From Polytrichum commune (lineage: Eukaryota; Streptophyta; Polytrichopsida; Polytrichales; Polytrichaceae), in assembly GCA_950295325.1 (NCBI GenBank), contig OX485803.1, positions 18,540,001 to 18,600,000 of the forward strand: a stretch of DNA of 60,000 bases. Reading direction: 5' to 3'. The notes below the pieces were generated by a model, which saw only the letters and a program-made list of their open reading frames with translations, did no database searches and was not told the DNA's origin. A program made the position numbers and the translations under genes. Shown piece after piece: positions 13,638 to 26,090 of this stretch (its first letter is position 1; each line of letters begins with the position of its first letter).

Positions 13638-13890
13638 ACGGGCGATGACATAACGTCATACCATCCACCGTCCCTCCGATTTCGCCCATACATCATAAAG
13701 TCAACCACACAATCTCATCCCAAAGTGGATGATAAACAAGAGACGGATAGAGAAAGGCGCATCCATCCATCCATCCATCCATCCATCCATGGGGTGGCCA
13801 CGGTTATGCACGCACTTGACCTCACTTACATCCTTACTTACTTACTTACTTACGGCGGGTGCTTGCGTAAGGAGCGAGTGCGCAACAAGA

Positions 13891-14736
13891 AAGCGCAAGG
13901 GTTTAGGCAAACGCATGAAACTTAGGTACATCCCGCCCCCCCACGTCCCCCCGGCCTTCCCTCTCTCCCTCCCACCCGCTCGCTAAGCTTTCTGCCGCCA
14001 CAGCCCCACCGCCAACATTTCGTAACCACCGAGCGAGCTACTCTACTTCCACGCGCACACAGACACACGCAGGAGAGGACGGGGAAGGGAGGGAAGGGGT
14101 GGGGAGGGATTAAGCAAGGGAGTTAGGGTGGCATGTGATGCATGTTGCGACGGGTCGTAGCTACAACAGGCGCCAGGGCCAGAGGAACAGCAGCAGCAGC
14201 AGGAGTAGTAGTTGGTAGTAGTAGGTTTTCATGTCGTGGGGTTGCAGCACCAGGCGGCCAAGAAGGAGAATCTGGGATCGGCTGTGGTGAGGAGGGCTAG
14301 GAAGGCAAGGAGGGCGGTGAAACATTGGGAGCTAAAGGTTGGTGTTCTTGTTGAGGAAGGATGGTTTTGGTTATGTATGTATGTATGTAGGGAGGGAATA
14401 GGGAGGGGAGGGTAAGGGAGTGGATGTTTAAGGATGATGGTGAATATTGTTGTTGTCTTGGTTTGTAAATTTGTGAAGGAGGATGTGAGCGGGTGAGGGG
14501 GTGGAAATGTGGAGGGAGGGAAGGGAGATGTGGATTGTTGTGGTTCTTGGTTTTGGTTTTGTTGTGTAGGGAAGGAAGGAAGGAAGGAAGGAGGGAGGGA
14601 GGGAGGGGAGGGGTGGTGGGATGGAGATGGAGGATATCTTAATGTTAATGGGGTCATCTTAAAGGGATGGTGTTGGTCGGCTGGCTGGCTTATTATGGGT
14701 GCTTGTTGTGTGGTGACTCATTCGTTTGGCTTGCAG
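13891..14736 (+). promoter_or_regulatory. GC-rich 5' island of the RRM gene
   Basis: Base composition changes sharply at the end of the satellite. The region has purine-rich runs (GGGAAGGGAGGG near 14080-14110, GGAA repeats at 14569-14600) and CAGCAGCAG near 14190. An acceptor-like TTGCAG ends at 14736, directly before the exon that carries the start codon at 14780. I infer that 13.9-14.7 kb contains the promoter, a 5' UTR exon and a first intron, without being able to place the transcription start. The reverse-strand proline-rich reading frame here (14229-14657) is a composition artefact. Confidence 0.5.
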
Positions 14737-14779
14737 CAGCTCACAAGAGGTTTTAGGGTTGGTGGCATATCATATCAGC

Positions 14780-17700
14780 ATGGCGGGCATAGGAGGGCTT
14801 GTGGGAGGAAGTGCTCTCGATGATGAATTGTGAGTGTTGTGGTCGTCTTATATGGCTACTACATCTTTATGGGTTTCCTGGAAGAGGCTGCCTTCCTATC
14901 TTTCTTTCTTTCTTTCTTTCTTCCTTCCTGCCTCTCTTGGTGTGTAAAATTTAAAAGCGGTGCTTGAGAAACAGAACAGAACAGAACAAATACATGGCGA
15001 GGCTTGCACAACATTGTCGCGTCATCTTCAATGGTTTCATTTGACTTTGTGGATGAGAGAATGCGGCCCCCAGTCATCTAGGTCAGACATTTATGGTTGC
15101 CTGCTCTCACTGACAAGCCCCGGTTGGTTGGTTGTCCACCTGATGGGTTGGCGATTTTAGGAAGAGGAGCAATGTCGTTCGACTACGAGGACTCCCCTTT
15201 AGTGCCTCGGAGTCTGATATCGCTGACTTCTTTAAGGGGCTGGAGATGGGGCCAGATGGGGTAGTTATTTGCGTCAACTTCCAAGGTGGGTGTCTCTCTT
15301 GCCCATAAAGAAAACCCTCTTGAGTCCAAGAAAATGATGATGTCCACAGGCACAAGACTGGCAGTGAAGTCAACAACAACCATCTCTCACTACAACTACT
15401 GTGTGATTGAAAAGCAGGAAGGTCAACGGGGCAGGCATATGTGCAATTTGCCACTGCGGAGCTTGCAAACAAAGCTCTCGACAGGAATCGGTTGGTGTCT
15501 CGTGCCTGTCTTTGGAAGAATCAGATAGGAGTATTGTATCATGCCATACATCCATGGGAAATTGTCTGGCCTCCACATCTGCTGGTTGTAATTTCTCCTT
15601 GTTAGGAATTTCGTCATCTCAATTGGCCGACATGTGGGCCAGGTGATGGACTATTTGATTTCAATGCAGTTGCACAGTGTGCAGTAGCCATGTGTATTAG
15701 ACTTTTGTAATGCTTAGTTGTGACCATTTGCCTTTGTAGCAGGCAACATATCGGCAGCCGGTACATTGAGGTCTTCAAGGGACACCCCGCAGATATGCAG
15801 GTATGCCGTGCTCTCTGATTTCATGTTGCATGTGGTGTCATAGTTAAAGGCGGATGATAATTGAAGAAATTGGCATGTGTCACTGAGTCTGGATTGAATT
15901 GATAGGGAGCATTGCGTATGGTGGGCCGAGGAAGTGGGACTGTGACTGGGAGTAGTCCTGTTGCTGCGGGAGGCATTCTTAACACGGGTATCCCGGGTAT
16001 GTCTGGCAATCCAGACATGCGTTATACTGGAGTGGTGCGCATGCGCGGCATGCCTTACAGGTCAGCATTGGCAACCCTTCAAACTTGGAATAGTTTCAGG
16101 CCCATGGTGTGAAAAGGTTGGGATGTGTTTATGGAAGTCACCACACTGACATGGTGGTTTGTGCTTGTGTGAACAGCTGCACGTCTGCAGACATCACTGC
16201 CTTCTTCAAGGGCATGCAAGTTGTAGGGGATGGCATTTTCCTGTGCACTCATGCCGATGGCCGCCCCACAGGCGAGGTCGGTGACTCACTTCCCTTTAAA
16301 ACATGTGGACTTTTGGTTGATTGATGAAGAGATGATGGCAGAGTCTGGTGCATTTGATCCCATGTCTCACAAAAGTGTTTTTGGCAGGCCTTTGTGGAAT
16401 TTGCCAATGAAGAGACAGCAGCCCGGGCTATGCAATTGCACAGAGAACCAATGGGCTCGGTGAGTTGGCTCCTCACAATCTGATGGCTCCATGTATATCT
16501 GAGGTTACTAGGTTTCCTGGAAGCTTCTGTGAAGGTGATGTTTGGGGATATGTGTGCGTGAGTTGGTGGCAATGGCATCCTTGACTGAGATGGTTTTGGT
16601 GGTTTGACCAGCGATATGTGGAACTATTCCGTAGCACAAAAGGGGAGATGATGACTGCAGTGCAGCAGAGAATGTATGGAATGTTTTCTGGCGTTGGAGG
16701 GTTTTCCCAGTTTGGCGTGGGCCAGGTGAGGACAAAGGGTGTGATTTGGGTGTGTAGATAGGTTTTCCATTGACATGGTGGGTAGTTGGTAGATGAAGAG
16801 GTTGAGTGGCAGGGGTGATGTGAGTAGCAGTGTGAGCATGTGGTCTAAAGTTCTAGTGATGGTGGGTTTGTGTGATTTCAGATCCCGGGCATGATGGGAG
16901 CCTTTGGAGTCCAGGGTTTGACTGGGATGAATGTAGCAGCTATGCAGGCAGCTGGGTTGGGGAGCATGGCTGGGCTTTCAGGCTTGACTGACACTTCTGA
17001 GCATGTGTGCATTAAGATGAGAGGGCTGCCCTACAATGCTGGGCAAAGAGAGATAATGGACTTTTTTGAAGGATATAACATATTGCCCAATGGCATACAC
17101 ATTGTGATGGGAGCCACAGATCGTCCCACTGGAGAGGCATTCGTGGAGTTCATATCATCAGACGAAGCTCAGAGGGCTATGGAGCGTCATAGGCAAAATA
17201 TTGGTTCTCGTTATATAGAGTTGTTCAGAGCAACTAAAAGGTAGGTGGCTTTGATAAAGCAGGTGATATCCATAATATTGTTGTGGAGAATTCTTGGTTG
17301 GACCTTGATGCATAGAATGTGTGAAGTGATAGCATGGAAGTGTGCAGATGTTTAATTTGTGACTTCAGAGTTAAGGATTGAACAGTAAGAAAACCTTAAA
17401 GATAGGAACAGGATAAGCTGAGTTTGAAGTCGGGAAATGCTACTTTATTCTGAGCATGTTCAGTTTGTAAGCAGTATCTTTCAGGGAATTGTGAGAATGG
17501 GTTTGCGCTTGTTAATGCAATAACTGCTGAAATATTAAAATATTTTTGTTGATGGTGCAGTGAAATGCTACTTGCAACTGGAGGGTTATCAAGTTTTGGT
17601 ATGGCACAAGCACTTGACCCAAGCGTGCAACTGCTTCTCCTACAGCAACAGGTACAGTTTCATGTGAAGGCTATGAGTGCATGGGATGAAGGCAGAGGTC

Positions 17701-18001
17701 ACAGTGTATGTAGGGGATGGAGGATGTAGAGGAAATTGAAGATTGATGACATTTGATCAGGTTGTGTCTTTGTTTGTGGATTCAGGCAGCTGCAGGGGCT
17801 TTTGGAATGACAGGACTCATGGGCGCACAAGCCACAGGTAGCTGGGCAGACATGCAAAATGCTGCTGCTGCTGCTGCTAGCTTCTATCAACGACAAGCAG
17901 CTGGGCTGGGTGGCTCTCCTGCTTCAGTGGCGTCTGTGTCATCTTTTGATCCATCATCATCTTCCAAAATTCGGGGCATGTCATACAGGAATTCGGTATG
18001 A
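14780..18001 (+). CDS. Three-RRM hnRNP F/H (GRSF/ESRP-type) RNA-binding protein
   Basis: The product should bind G-rich RNA and act in nuclear pre-mRNA processing. Eleven exons join in phase: 14780-14829, 15161-15285, 15418-15490, 15743-15800, 15906-16060, 16177-16276, 16388-16459, 16612-16725, 16882-17240, 17561-17651 and 17786-18001, giving 470 residues. Three quasi-RRMs begin at VVRLRGLPF (about residue 22), VVRMRGMPY (145) and VCIKMRGLPY (291). Each carries the D/E-I-x-x-FF helix, a G-x-A-F/Y-V-x-F strand and a final GSRYIEVF, GSRYVELF or GSRYIELF. These lack the aromatic RNP1 of ordinary RRMs, as expected for the hnRNP F/H type. The linkers are Gly/Met/Ala-rich, and exon 11 encodes an Ala run from GCT repeats. 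A fourth, cut-off KIRGMSY sits at the C-terminus just before TGA; the stop is the same whether or not the donor-like GTATGA there is used. The ATG context is AGCATGG. Land-plant homologues I recall are shorter. Confidence 0.88.
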
Positions 18002-18720
18002 ATTGCTAACTGTGTTTGTTGTTTGGATTCATGGTGATGATTTTGATGAGAATGTGGCCTCATATCGCTGTTTTTTTTGCTTTGATGTGTGCAGAATTAG
18101 TTCTAGAATGTGAGGGAGCCAGTCAAACAAATACATGTGATCCTTGGAGGATGTCAAAAATTTCTGAGTTTGAACAGAGGATAGCAAGCATCCACCGCTG
18201 AAATATCAGAAGGGGTTTGATTTGTACAGATCCTTGGCTAGTATGTGAAGCACGATGGTGTTCCTTCTTACTGGCAGCATGTGCAAATTAGCTATGTCTG
18301 GAACTCTCATGTAGGTTTCTAGGTTGAGAGAATACTGTTGGAAGTGAAATCTTAGATGTTGATAAAGGTTTTTGGAATTTGGCAATCAAGTTTTGCTACC
18401 TCTGTGTTGATTGAATGCTTTATCATGCTTGTCATGAACCACGCCGGTTGAACCATTTCCTTCAAAGTAAGTATATGAACGTGGTTAGCATGTGTTAACA
18501 TTGTGTTCTTACAACATTTTATACACAGTTCTGCCTTCTAATTTCTGAATCAGCCAGGATCTTTTAATATTCAAAGCGAGGACGAAATTGCCAGTTATTG
18601 TCATTTTTGACAATCACAAAAAAATGCAATTCTTTATGAGACAAATCCAACCTGCACATCATCTTCATTTGATGTTAAGGATGAAATGTGTCCATACAAG
18701 GTTCAAGAATGTCAGTTGTA

Positions 18721-21700
18721 CACTCTAACCCCGATAATATGACACCTTGATTATACGAAACATTCCTGTCAACTAAATTTACATGTAAATGTACCTCGAC
18801 AACACAACTATGATGCTTGTAATATGACATTCTAAGGCCTGATTTGTCATATTATGAAGGTAACTAATGCGCGTATGTGGTGGGACCTACTGAGGATCTG
18901 CCTTGAGATTGGGGAGAACATGTCGAATACATCAATGGCTTAATTTAAGTTGGTTAACTCTTTAAAACCGTGGTTTTAAAACAGATCTTGCTCTTCGAGG
19001 GGAAAGCTCTCAGAGGGCTACAGGAATAACCTCCTGTAGTGGCCCCTTTTTCCTCAAATTTCCCCATAAGTTGGTGCTTTGAGGGAGTGTGGTATTTGGA
19101 TTAAACACCTCAAAGCACCAAATTCAATTTAACTTTGGAGTTTGCTACGTTTAGGTTTTTAGTATCCAATGTAGCATATAAGAAAAGTCTTGGTTGGATT
19201 CATTTGAGAATTTTGGGCGGTTGAACTCTCTCTGAGTAGTTGTGTCATGCACAGGCATCAATGCACCAAATTTGTGATTCAACTTCAAAGTTTACCATGT
19301 TTGATGTGACATATCCTTGGCAATCGACATTTGTTCCGACTTAGTTGCAACTACAGTTGGTCTTCTTGGAGTCACACAAGACATAAATTACAGTCAGATG
19401 TCATGCTTCCTCCTAACTGTAGTTGTTGTCACTCCAGTTTGTAATGTCCATCTCCAAGTCAAATTCAAGGTATTTAGTACAGTCATAGAAATTGCATAAT
19501 TGGTAGTTGAACTCATTAATCCTCATAGGCTCTTTGTAGGAGGTTAAGTAAGGCCCTCCAAATGTATTGAAAATCATAGACACATAGGTACTAAGTGTAT
19601 CAGACTGATAAAGACTTCTTCTAACTCTTAATGCTTTTAGCACATGTTCATATTTATTGTGTATTTTTATACTAGATGATATGAAATCTTCATCAAACTC
19701 TCTCCAAGTTATTTATGTCCAAATGTCAAGAAAAATGACATTGGAAGACAACAAGCTATCATTATTTACTAAAAAGTTACATTAAAATCCCTATTCACGT
19801 TGTATTATTTCAAATCATGTATATATGAGAGGTCCAAATCGGGTTTCAAAAGTGTTTAAGTTACCTTCCTTTCAAATGAGGTAGCCCTTTTACTTTGTTT
19901 TTGCCTTGCTTCATGATTTCTTCAAGACCTCCAAAGTGACCTCTACTGGCACCAAGCACCCCTCCTCCATCAACTTGTCACAATTCTTTCCAAGGACTGT
20001 TTAGGCTTCAGAATTTGTGACCTTAAAAAGCCACTCTTGAAGCTCCCTTGAAGCTTGCTCAACGTTTGCTGCGCATGTTCAATGCACATCGAATGCTCTG
20101 AATCATATCAAGTATTCTGCTGTCCCACAATGAAATTTGTCAATGAATTGTATATTGAATACACTTTGCACTTCTACTACTGCGCTGAGACCTTGGAGGC
20201 CATTTTGACTCCAAACTCGTGCCATTCGAAGCTAAGAAGCTGGTACAATCTTATTTCTCTTCTCATTGTGCAATTTCACACAATCCTCCAATGACTATAT
20301 CATGCAATCATTCCTGATCATTGAAGAAGACACTAGATCTTAAGTTATTGCGAAAATGATTATTGTTTGTTGTTGAATTGTTTTCATATTAGGGTTTTTG
20401 CAATTTTTGCAGTTTAGTCTAAAATTTGCACTAGTTGGGGCATCCCATGGTTGTATTCTTGGGGTTCACATGAACGAACACACATTGCTTAACAATGTTA
20501 TGAACCGAGATGCGTTTCCAAGAAATAAACCACAATGACAACATGTCATTACATAGTTGGACTCTAGAATCCAAGACGTGGCTTCTAAATATGTACCAAA
20601 TGGATGCCTTGAAATTTGCTAACAACTAAAACACACTATGGGGTCTACAAATTTGTTGTATAAAACATAATAAAAATGATTTCTATGTGATAACATAAAT
20701 CTTTCACTGCAATAGTAAAGATTTTTTTTTTTTTTTTGTGGAAACACACTTTGTAGATTAAAGTATGAAGACTTCATTACATAATTTGCAAGTAGCTTGA
20801 TGATTGTGCACAATTTAAGGAGACATGGTTTTTTAGAAGGAAGTGAAAATGGCCTTTGTTTTTATTGTAATTGTAATAATTAAATTTAGCATGTACATGA
20901 GTACATGCATTACAAACCACTTTCGTTTGTTACAATTACTTTGGTTAAAATATGGTAGAATTTGTGACCCTTTCCCTCCCACCAGCTTGGGCCTTTGCCC
21001 CTAGTGACTTGTCTTTAGATTTGGGAAGAGGTTGAAGGGTTTTAGGATTGCTAGATTTGCAAACTAGAATTATGACCTTGTTGATTTCTCTTCTCAATTT
21101 GTCCTCACACTTGGATCTCATCTTTTTAGCTTGAAAATTTTAGTGCATGCCACTCTTCAATTTCTTGGCTATGGAGGTGATGGCAATCTTGAGTGGCAGG
21201 TGCTTCTAATTTTAGTTGTAATTTCAACAATTACAGTGTTCATGACCACATTTACACACAAAACAACTTGCACACAAATTTGTAAGCATTGGCCTCCATT
21301 GCATTGGTTATGGCATCATAAGATGTTTATAATATGGATGAGACTAGTTTATTTTTATCATGCCCAACCAAACAAGATGCTAAGTGCAAGGAAAAGTTCA
21401 TGAGTGCAAAATTCTAAAGGACCGTTGCACTTTTGTTCTTGTTGTAAATACGACATGCAGTGACAAGTTGAAACATGTGATTATTTACAAATCTGTACAC
21501 CCAAGATGGTTTTGAAAGTAATTGTCAACAAATTATGTGTGGTGGTTTCCAAACTAAACGGCTTGGATAACATCATATGTCTTTGACAGTGAGATGATGA
21601 GCCTCAATGTACATTTTAAATCTCAAAAGTGGAAGGTACTTTTAATTATGGATAATCCTACTACTCCTTTCCTTAAGTTTGTTGGTAGGGGTGAATCATT

Positions 21701-22733
21701 TGGTTTTTCAACCTTACAATTGAGCAATATTACTATTGCTTTCTTATCACCTAATGCTACAACTGTGATACAACCCTTGGATTAGGGTATAATTGCTACA
21801 TTCAAAGTTGAGTGTAAGAAAAAGCTTTGGAGTGGGTTCTCTCTCAGTTTGATTCTTTTACTACTCACTATGAATTGATGAAAATAGTGCCTATTGTAAG
21901 GCAAGTGAGTATGTGATGCTCTCAAGTGTGTAGAGAGATGAATCCCCAAATTATACAAAACAACTGGAGGATGTCCAAGATTTGACATGTAGATTGGAGT
22001 GCCGATTTTGCCATAAATGGGGAATGTGAGAAATCGAGTATGAAAGAAGCAACAAATGAATTGGCAAGTCTCATTTCCTTTTTGAATCTTGGAAGTAAAG
22101 AGTTGCCTATCAAAGAATATGTGTAATTGGCAAGAGAAATGCTTTGTCAATGGAGAGTACAACATGACCAAGTTGATGGATTTGGCATGGGGTAGAAAAA
22201 CCCATTTGGGTTTAGATTTGAATGAAGAGCAAATGGGGGGGGGGGGATGATGTGGATGACCAATTGACACCAATAGTCAAGCATCCTCAAGCATGCGAGT
22301 ATGCCCAATTATTATTATATATTTTGTAGTGGAGCATCCTTCAAAGATTTCAATGCTAGATGTGATGGACATGCATTATTTTATGGATAAATTGAGCAAG
22401 ATGTTAATTTCCAACATCAACGAACATCATCAGAAGACAATAGATTCTCACTTTCGTAGCGTGTGATATGGTGAAGACTATATTTTTTTCCCTACTTACT
22501 TCATATTGTGTGACATTGTGAGCATGTTTCTTTAATATAATTGTTCTCTCATACTTATGTGTCTTCATTGTGTTCACAAAATGACATTTTACATTGAAAT
22601 AGGTAATCTTCTTGCAAAACCTCGATAGTACGATATTTGAGTCCGAAATGTCATATTATGCAGAAATACGACATGCGAATAATACGACACTTTCTTGCGA
22701 GACCAAACGTCTCATATTAAAGGGGGAGAGCAA
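18721..22733 (+). mobile_element. Degenerate pogo/Tigger-type DNA transposon (element A)
   Basis: The ends are inverted: CACTCTAACCCC then AATATGACAC on the left, and GTCTCATATT then GGGGGAGAGCAA on the right. They are flanked by TA on both sides (18719-18720 and 22734-22735), the target duplication typical of the Tc1/mariner-pogo superfamily. Subterminal copies of a TAATACGACA-like word occur at both ends. The interior is AT-rich and holds the remains of a DDE transposase (about 21300-21870). The element is large for this group, so it probably contains later insertions. Confidence 0.75.
21300..21870 (+). pseudogene. Broken pogo-like DDE transposase in element A
   Basis: Conserved pogo/jerky transposase landmarks appear in shifting frames: IIWMRLVYF near 21330 (normally the N-M-D-E-T-x-L-F region), VLLIMDNPTTPF near 21630 (the second catalytic Asp with the usual DNAPSH altered), LSPNATTVIQPLD near 21745, then an in-frame TAG at 21783 followed by GIIATFKVECKKKL. 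Several stops and frameshifts make it inactive. No CENP-B-like DNA-binding region was recognised upstream. Confidence 0.75.
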
Positions 22734-23356
22734 TATATAATGTGCAATTTTTCATGTCTTGGTAGAAACTATTGGTTAATGAAACGTTGGGTTCATGTTA
22801 CGGTGCCCACTAAATTTGAAGAACGAAAGTCGCCGGGTAGAGAAGATGTTTGGTGACCATGAGTCTTGCATGGCAAGTTTGTTACTTCATCTAGAGTACA
22901 TGACTCGGAGTCGCCTATACAATATACATATGAAGCAGTTGAAAACAAGGCACCTTGAAAACTATACCCACATTACATCCCACGACTCTCCATAGCCGTG
23001 CCTTCAATGCCACCACCCAAATAAAACTTTCAACTACTACACCTATTTTTAAAGAGCTATTAGACTTCACCTAGTCTGACAAACACTGGTAATGCAGTAG
23101 GCAATGGACTCCCCACCTTCAAACATTGTCATATCATTATTCAGATCCATAACAATGTTTTGTGGGACTGGCAATATTTCACGGAATATTTTTTGATATT
23201 TTATGCATGTGATTCGATGACAAAAACATGTTTGATTCCTTGCAAGGCATTCAGTGAGTGGTAGAAAAGTAGTCCGTTTGTACTCTACATCTGTCTAAAT
23301 AAGTTCTCGGGATGGCTCTTGAAAAGTGTGTATGAGAAGTCGGGCTAAGTTAATCG

Positions 23357-24106
23357 AGGGCCGGCTCACATAGGGTCCCAAGTCCCGACATGGAGGCAAA
23401 GTCCCAACTTGTGAGCCTCGAGAAACCATTAAAATATGGTTAATTATCATTAAAGTCGGATCTTGGTTATTTTATGCAAAAATATTCACATAATTTGTGT
23501 TCAGAGTCGGGTCTGGCTTTTTGCTCGATCCAACTCTTAACACAAGTCCCAAGCCCCACCTCCAAAAGATGTTGCCATGTAGGGATCTATGTCATAGGTG
23601 GGGCTTAAGACTTGGGACCCTGTGCAAAGTGGTGAGTCCTAACTTCCATGTTGTTAACGGTTGAGATTCCATGGTTGACCTCATGTGACTTGGGACTTAG
23701 GACTTGGGACCCCGTGTGAACCAACCCTGAATGCATTCAGGTCTGGTTCACATGTGGTCCCAAGTCACTTGAGGTCAATCCGTGCAATCTTAGCCGTTGA
23801 GAGCATGGAAGTTGGGACTTACCACTTCACATGGGATCCCATGTCTTGAGTCCCAAGTATGACATGAATGCCCACATGACAACAATTTTTGGAGGCGAGG
23901 CTCCGGACTTGTGTTGAGAGTTGAGTCAAGCAAAAAGCTAGAGCCAACTCTCAACATAAGTCTCGTGAATATTTTTACACAAATTAATCGAGATCTGACC
24001 TTTTTAATGACAATTAACCCTATTTTAATGGTTTCTTGAAGCTCAGAAGTTAGGACTTTGCCTCCATTTCGGGACTTTGGACTTGGGCTCTTGTGAACCG
24101 GACCCT
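23357..24106. mobile_element. Two MITE copies in head-to-head inverted arrangement
   Basis: Copy 1 (23357-23728) and copy 2 (about 23738-24106) are reverse complements of each other over nearly their whole length, separated by a palindromic GAATGCATTC centre. Each copy also has its own terminal inverted repeats of about 30 bases built on GGYTCACA then GGGTCCCAAGTCC. The overall structure is a 750-base foldback with arms of about 370 bases. There is no coding capacity. I infer a non-autonomous DNA element inserted twice, or duplicated as a palindrome. Confidence 0.8.
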
Positions 24107-24439
24107 AAAGGCCATGTGACTTGCAAGGATGTGTCCATGATCTGGTGCATTATCGAGTATGTTAACCCTAGCATTGATGATAAAGGGGGTACCAATTCAT
24201 CTATCACCATAGAATCTTTGAAAGGTGCCGGCATTTTCACACCCAAAGAAGGATTTGTCCGTCGATTGTTGTGTAAATAGTGGGGAGCCGATGATCTCCC
24301 ATAAAGTTTACGCACTATTTGCACCTAGATTGTTTGTGGTCCACCTTCACTTTCCACTATGTCCAATGTATTCATGATTGGATAAGTTGTAGATAGGGTC
24401 TTTACAACGAGTACAAAGCGGAGGGAAACATATTGTATG

Positions 24440-24620
24440 TTTGGAGAGACCAACATGATCATTTGCTAACTTGGAGAATCTTCGATGTGTTAATGAATAG
24501 GATATTCATACGAGTTCCAAATATTACGAGGAAAGTGATTAAGGACACAATTTGGATTTGCTAATCATCTCGCACTAGTCTTGTGTTCCATACCCTACAA
24601 GAAGTGAGTGTAGAGAGGAA
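24440..24620. repeat. Dispersed repeat, copy 1 (partner at 43430)
   Basis: The stretch from TTAATGAATAGGATATTCAT through a GATTTGGATT-like box to TTCCATACCC and AAGAAGTGAG aligns by eye, roughly three bases in four, with 43480-43610 on the same strand. The nature of the parent element is unknown; no protein was recognised. Confidence 0.6.
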
Positions 24621-25316
24621 AAATAGTTCATTTAAGACATGCTTACCTTTGAAACGACGCAAGCTCACATCAATTGCCCAATGACACAAAGAGTCTCACG
24701 AGCTCCCCAATGAAAATTGAGGACCAGACATCATGTTTCTCTCTCTCTTTCATATGCATTTCAACCCTTTAATGAATACCTCTATTGGGTTATATTTACA
24801 TGAATTTACAAATCTTAAAGTCATATGTTGTAAGGTGATGGGTCTTAAGTGGCTTGTTTTTCTTAATTGGACCCTTAGATTCGATTGGTACGTGGTTCAG
24901 TGAGGATCAAAGAGCAAACATCATGAAGACACATGTTTGAAAGAGATTGTACTACATCTGCAAATATCAACAACTACTATACATTCAATAGTGAACACAA
25001 TTGGAATCTAAAAGAACCCATGTATCCAATAAAGAAATCAATAACCACGCAATTCTAATAGCCATAACTAAATTAGGAGAGGTGTGATTTTCAATCCGAT
25101 GTTTTGCAGATGTTTCATTGTAGATTTGCTAATGCAACACGAATTATGTTGTGTAAGGTAGACATTTGGAAAACATGAAACACGATATAAATAACACCCA
25201 CATACCTTATAAATGAATCCAATGACATCATCATCCACATGTTGCTTAACGTATTTTGGAATCTCGCCAAAAGTGATGGCTACCGATCATGGATCCGCCT
25301 TGAATCTGAAACACTG

Positions 25317-25459
25317 TAACTTAGATGCTAGTCGGAGACTTAGTTCTTCCGCTCTTTAGCTTACTTACAACTCTTGGAGCAATGAAAGGACGAGAGTTTG
25401 TCACCTACTTACGGGAAATGCAAATCCGTAAAAACTAAGTCTCTCAGCATCTAAGTTAC
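25317..25459. repeat. Small foldback element
   Basis: Arms of about 30 bases (GTAACTTAGATGCT at 25317 and AGCATCTAAGTTAC ending at 25459) are inverted, with an inner pair around GGAAATGCAAATCCGTAAAA and its partner. The 143-base size and the complete foldback suggest a MITE remnant. Confidence 0.65.
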
Positions 25460-25679
25460 CGGAAATGTTTTTACGGGTTTACATTTCCTTAACATTTTTA
25501 CCCTAAGTTACTTACATCACAATACAATGACAGCCCTTGAACTTTATGTGTATCATTTGGACCCTAAAAGGTTTGAATTCATCTAAGTTACTAGTAGTTT
25601 GATGTACCACAACATTACTCAGCTGAAGGCCGATTCATCTTGTGGGCTATGGAATATATCGGGAATATATATTAGGGAA

Positions 25680-26090
25680 TAGTTCTCTAGCAGCTTGGAC
25701 AATTTTTTGCCTAATAGTTAATTAGAGTGCGAAAGTAAGTTAGGCAATCCATTTTTTTTAAATAGGGTAGATTCAAAAGATAAGTTAGAATAAGTTAGAC
25801 TTTCATTCATGTTTGCTTGTCTCATTCCCATTTTTTTTATGGTAGTGTGTCAGCATGATTTGTGGAGTAGATTCATGCTTTTATTGTTTTTTGATCATGA
25901 GTGAGATTGATGCCACGTGAAGACACTGTTGATACTACTTTGTTGGATTCCAATGAATGTCACTTGTAGTATTATGATTTTAGGCACTATTTTAATGTTA
26001 TTTGTTTTGGACACTTAACAAAATGAATTTCCCATAAATTTAGGCACTTGTAAAAATAATTGTTTTCAACCTAAGCTGCTAGAGAGCTAC
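25680..26090 (-). mobile_element. MITE, CTAGCAGCTTGG family, copy 1
   Basis: The terminal inverted repeats are TAGTTCTCTAGCAGCTTGG on the left and CTAAGCTGCTAGAGAGCTA on the right. Internal words (AAAGTAAGTTAGGCAA, AATGTCACTTG, GGACACTTAAC) recur in reverse order in the copy at 43810-44292, so this copy is inverted relative to that one. It is 411 bases long with no coding capacity. Confidence 0.8.

Larger units (their letters stand above)
8610..13890. repeat. Degenerate satellite-like tandem array (CATCCATC-rich unit)
   Basis: About 18 diverged copies of a unit of roughly 130-220 bases lie head to tail. The unit can be followed by a phrase near GAGTGCACACACTTACAT, then a TACTTAC-GGTGGGTGATAG box, a CATCATATCATCCATC box, a CATTTTCATCCA box and an ATGGATGATAA-GAGGA box. 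Anchors occur near 8650, 8809, 9940, 10309, 10504, 10690, 10911, 11110, 12090, 12292, 12420, 12590, 12750, 12922, 13087, 13267 and 13810. The array is broken at about 9240-9935, 11270-11990 and 13278-13637. The last copy shows fresh expansion of CATC (13757-13788) and of ACTT. It ends against the GC-rich start of the RRM gene. No coding sense is evident; the open frames within it follow the repeat. Confidence 0.85.

Noticed and set aside
14229-14657. 142-codon minus-strand frame, Pro/Ser/Thr-rich
   Set aside because: It is the complement of GGGAGG/GGAAGG-type simple sequence in the RRM gene leader and has no recognisable content.
21782-22273. 163-codon minus-strand frame
   Set aside because: It is antisense to the decayed transposase region of pogo element A and has no known motif.
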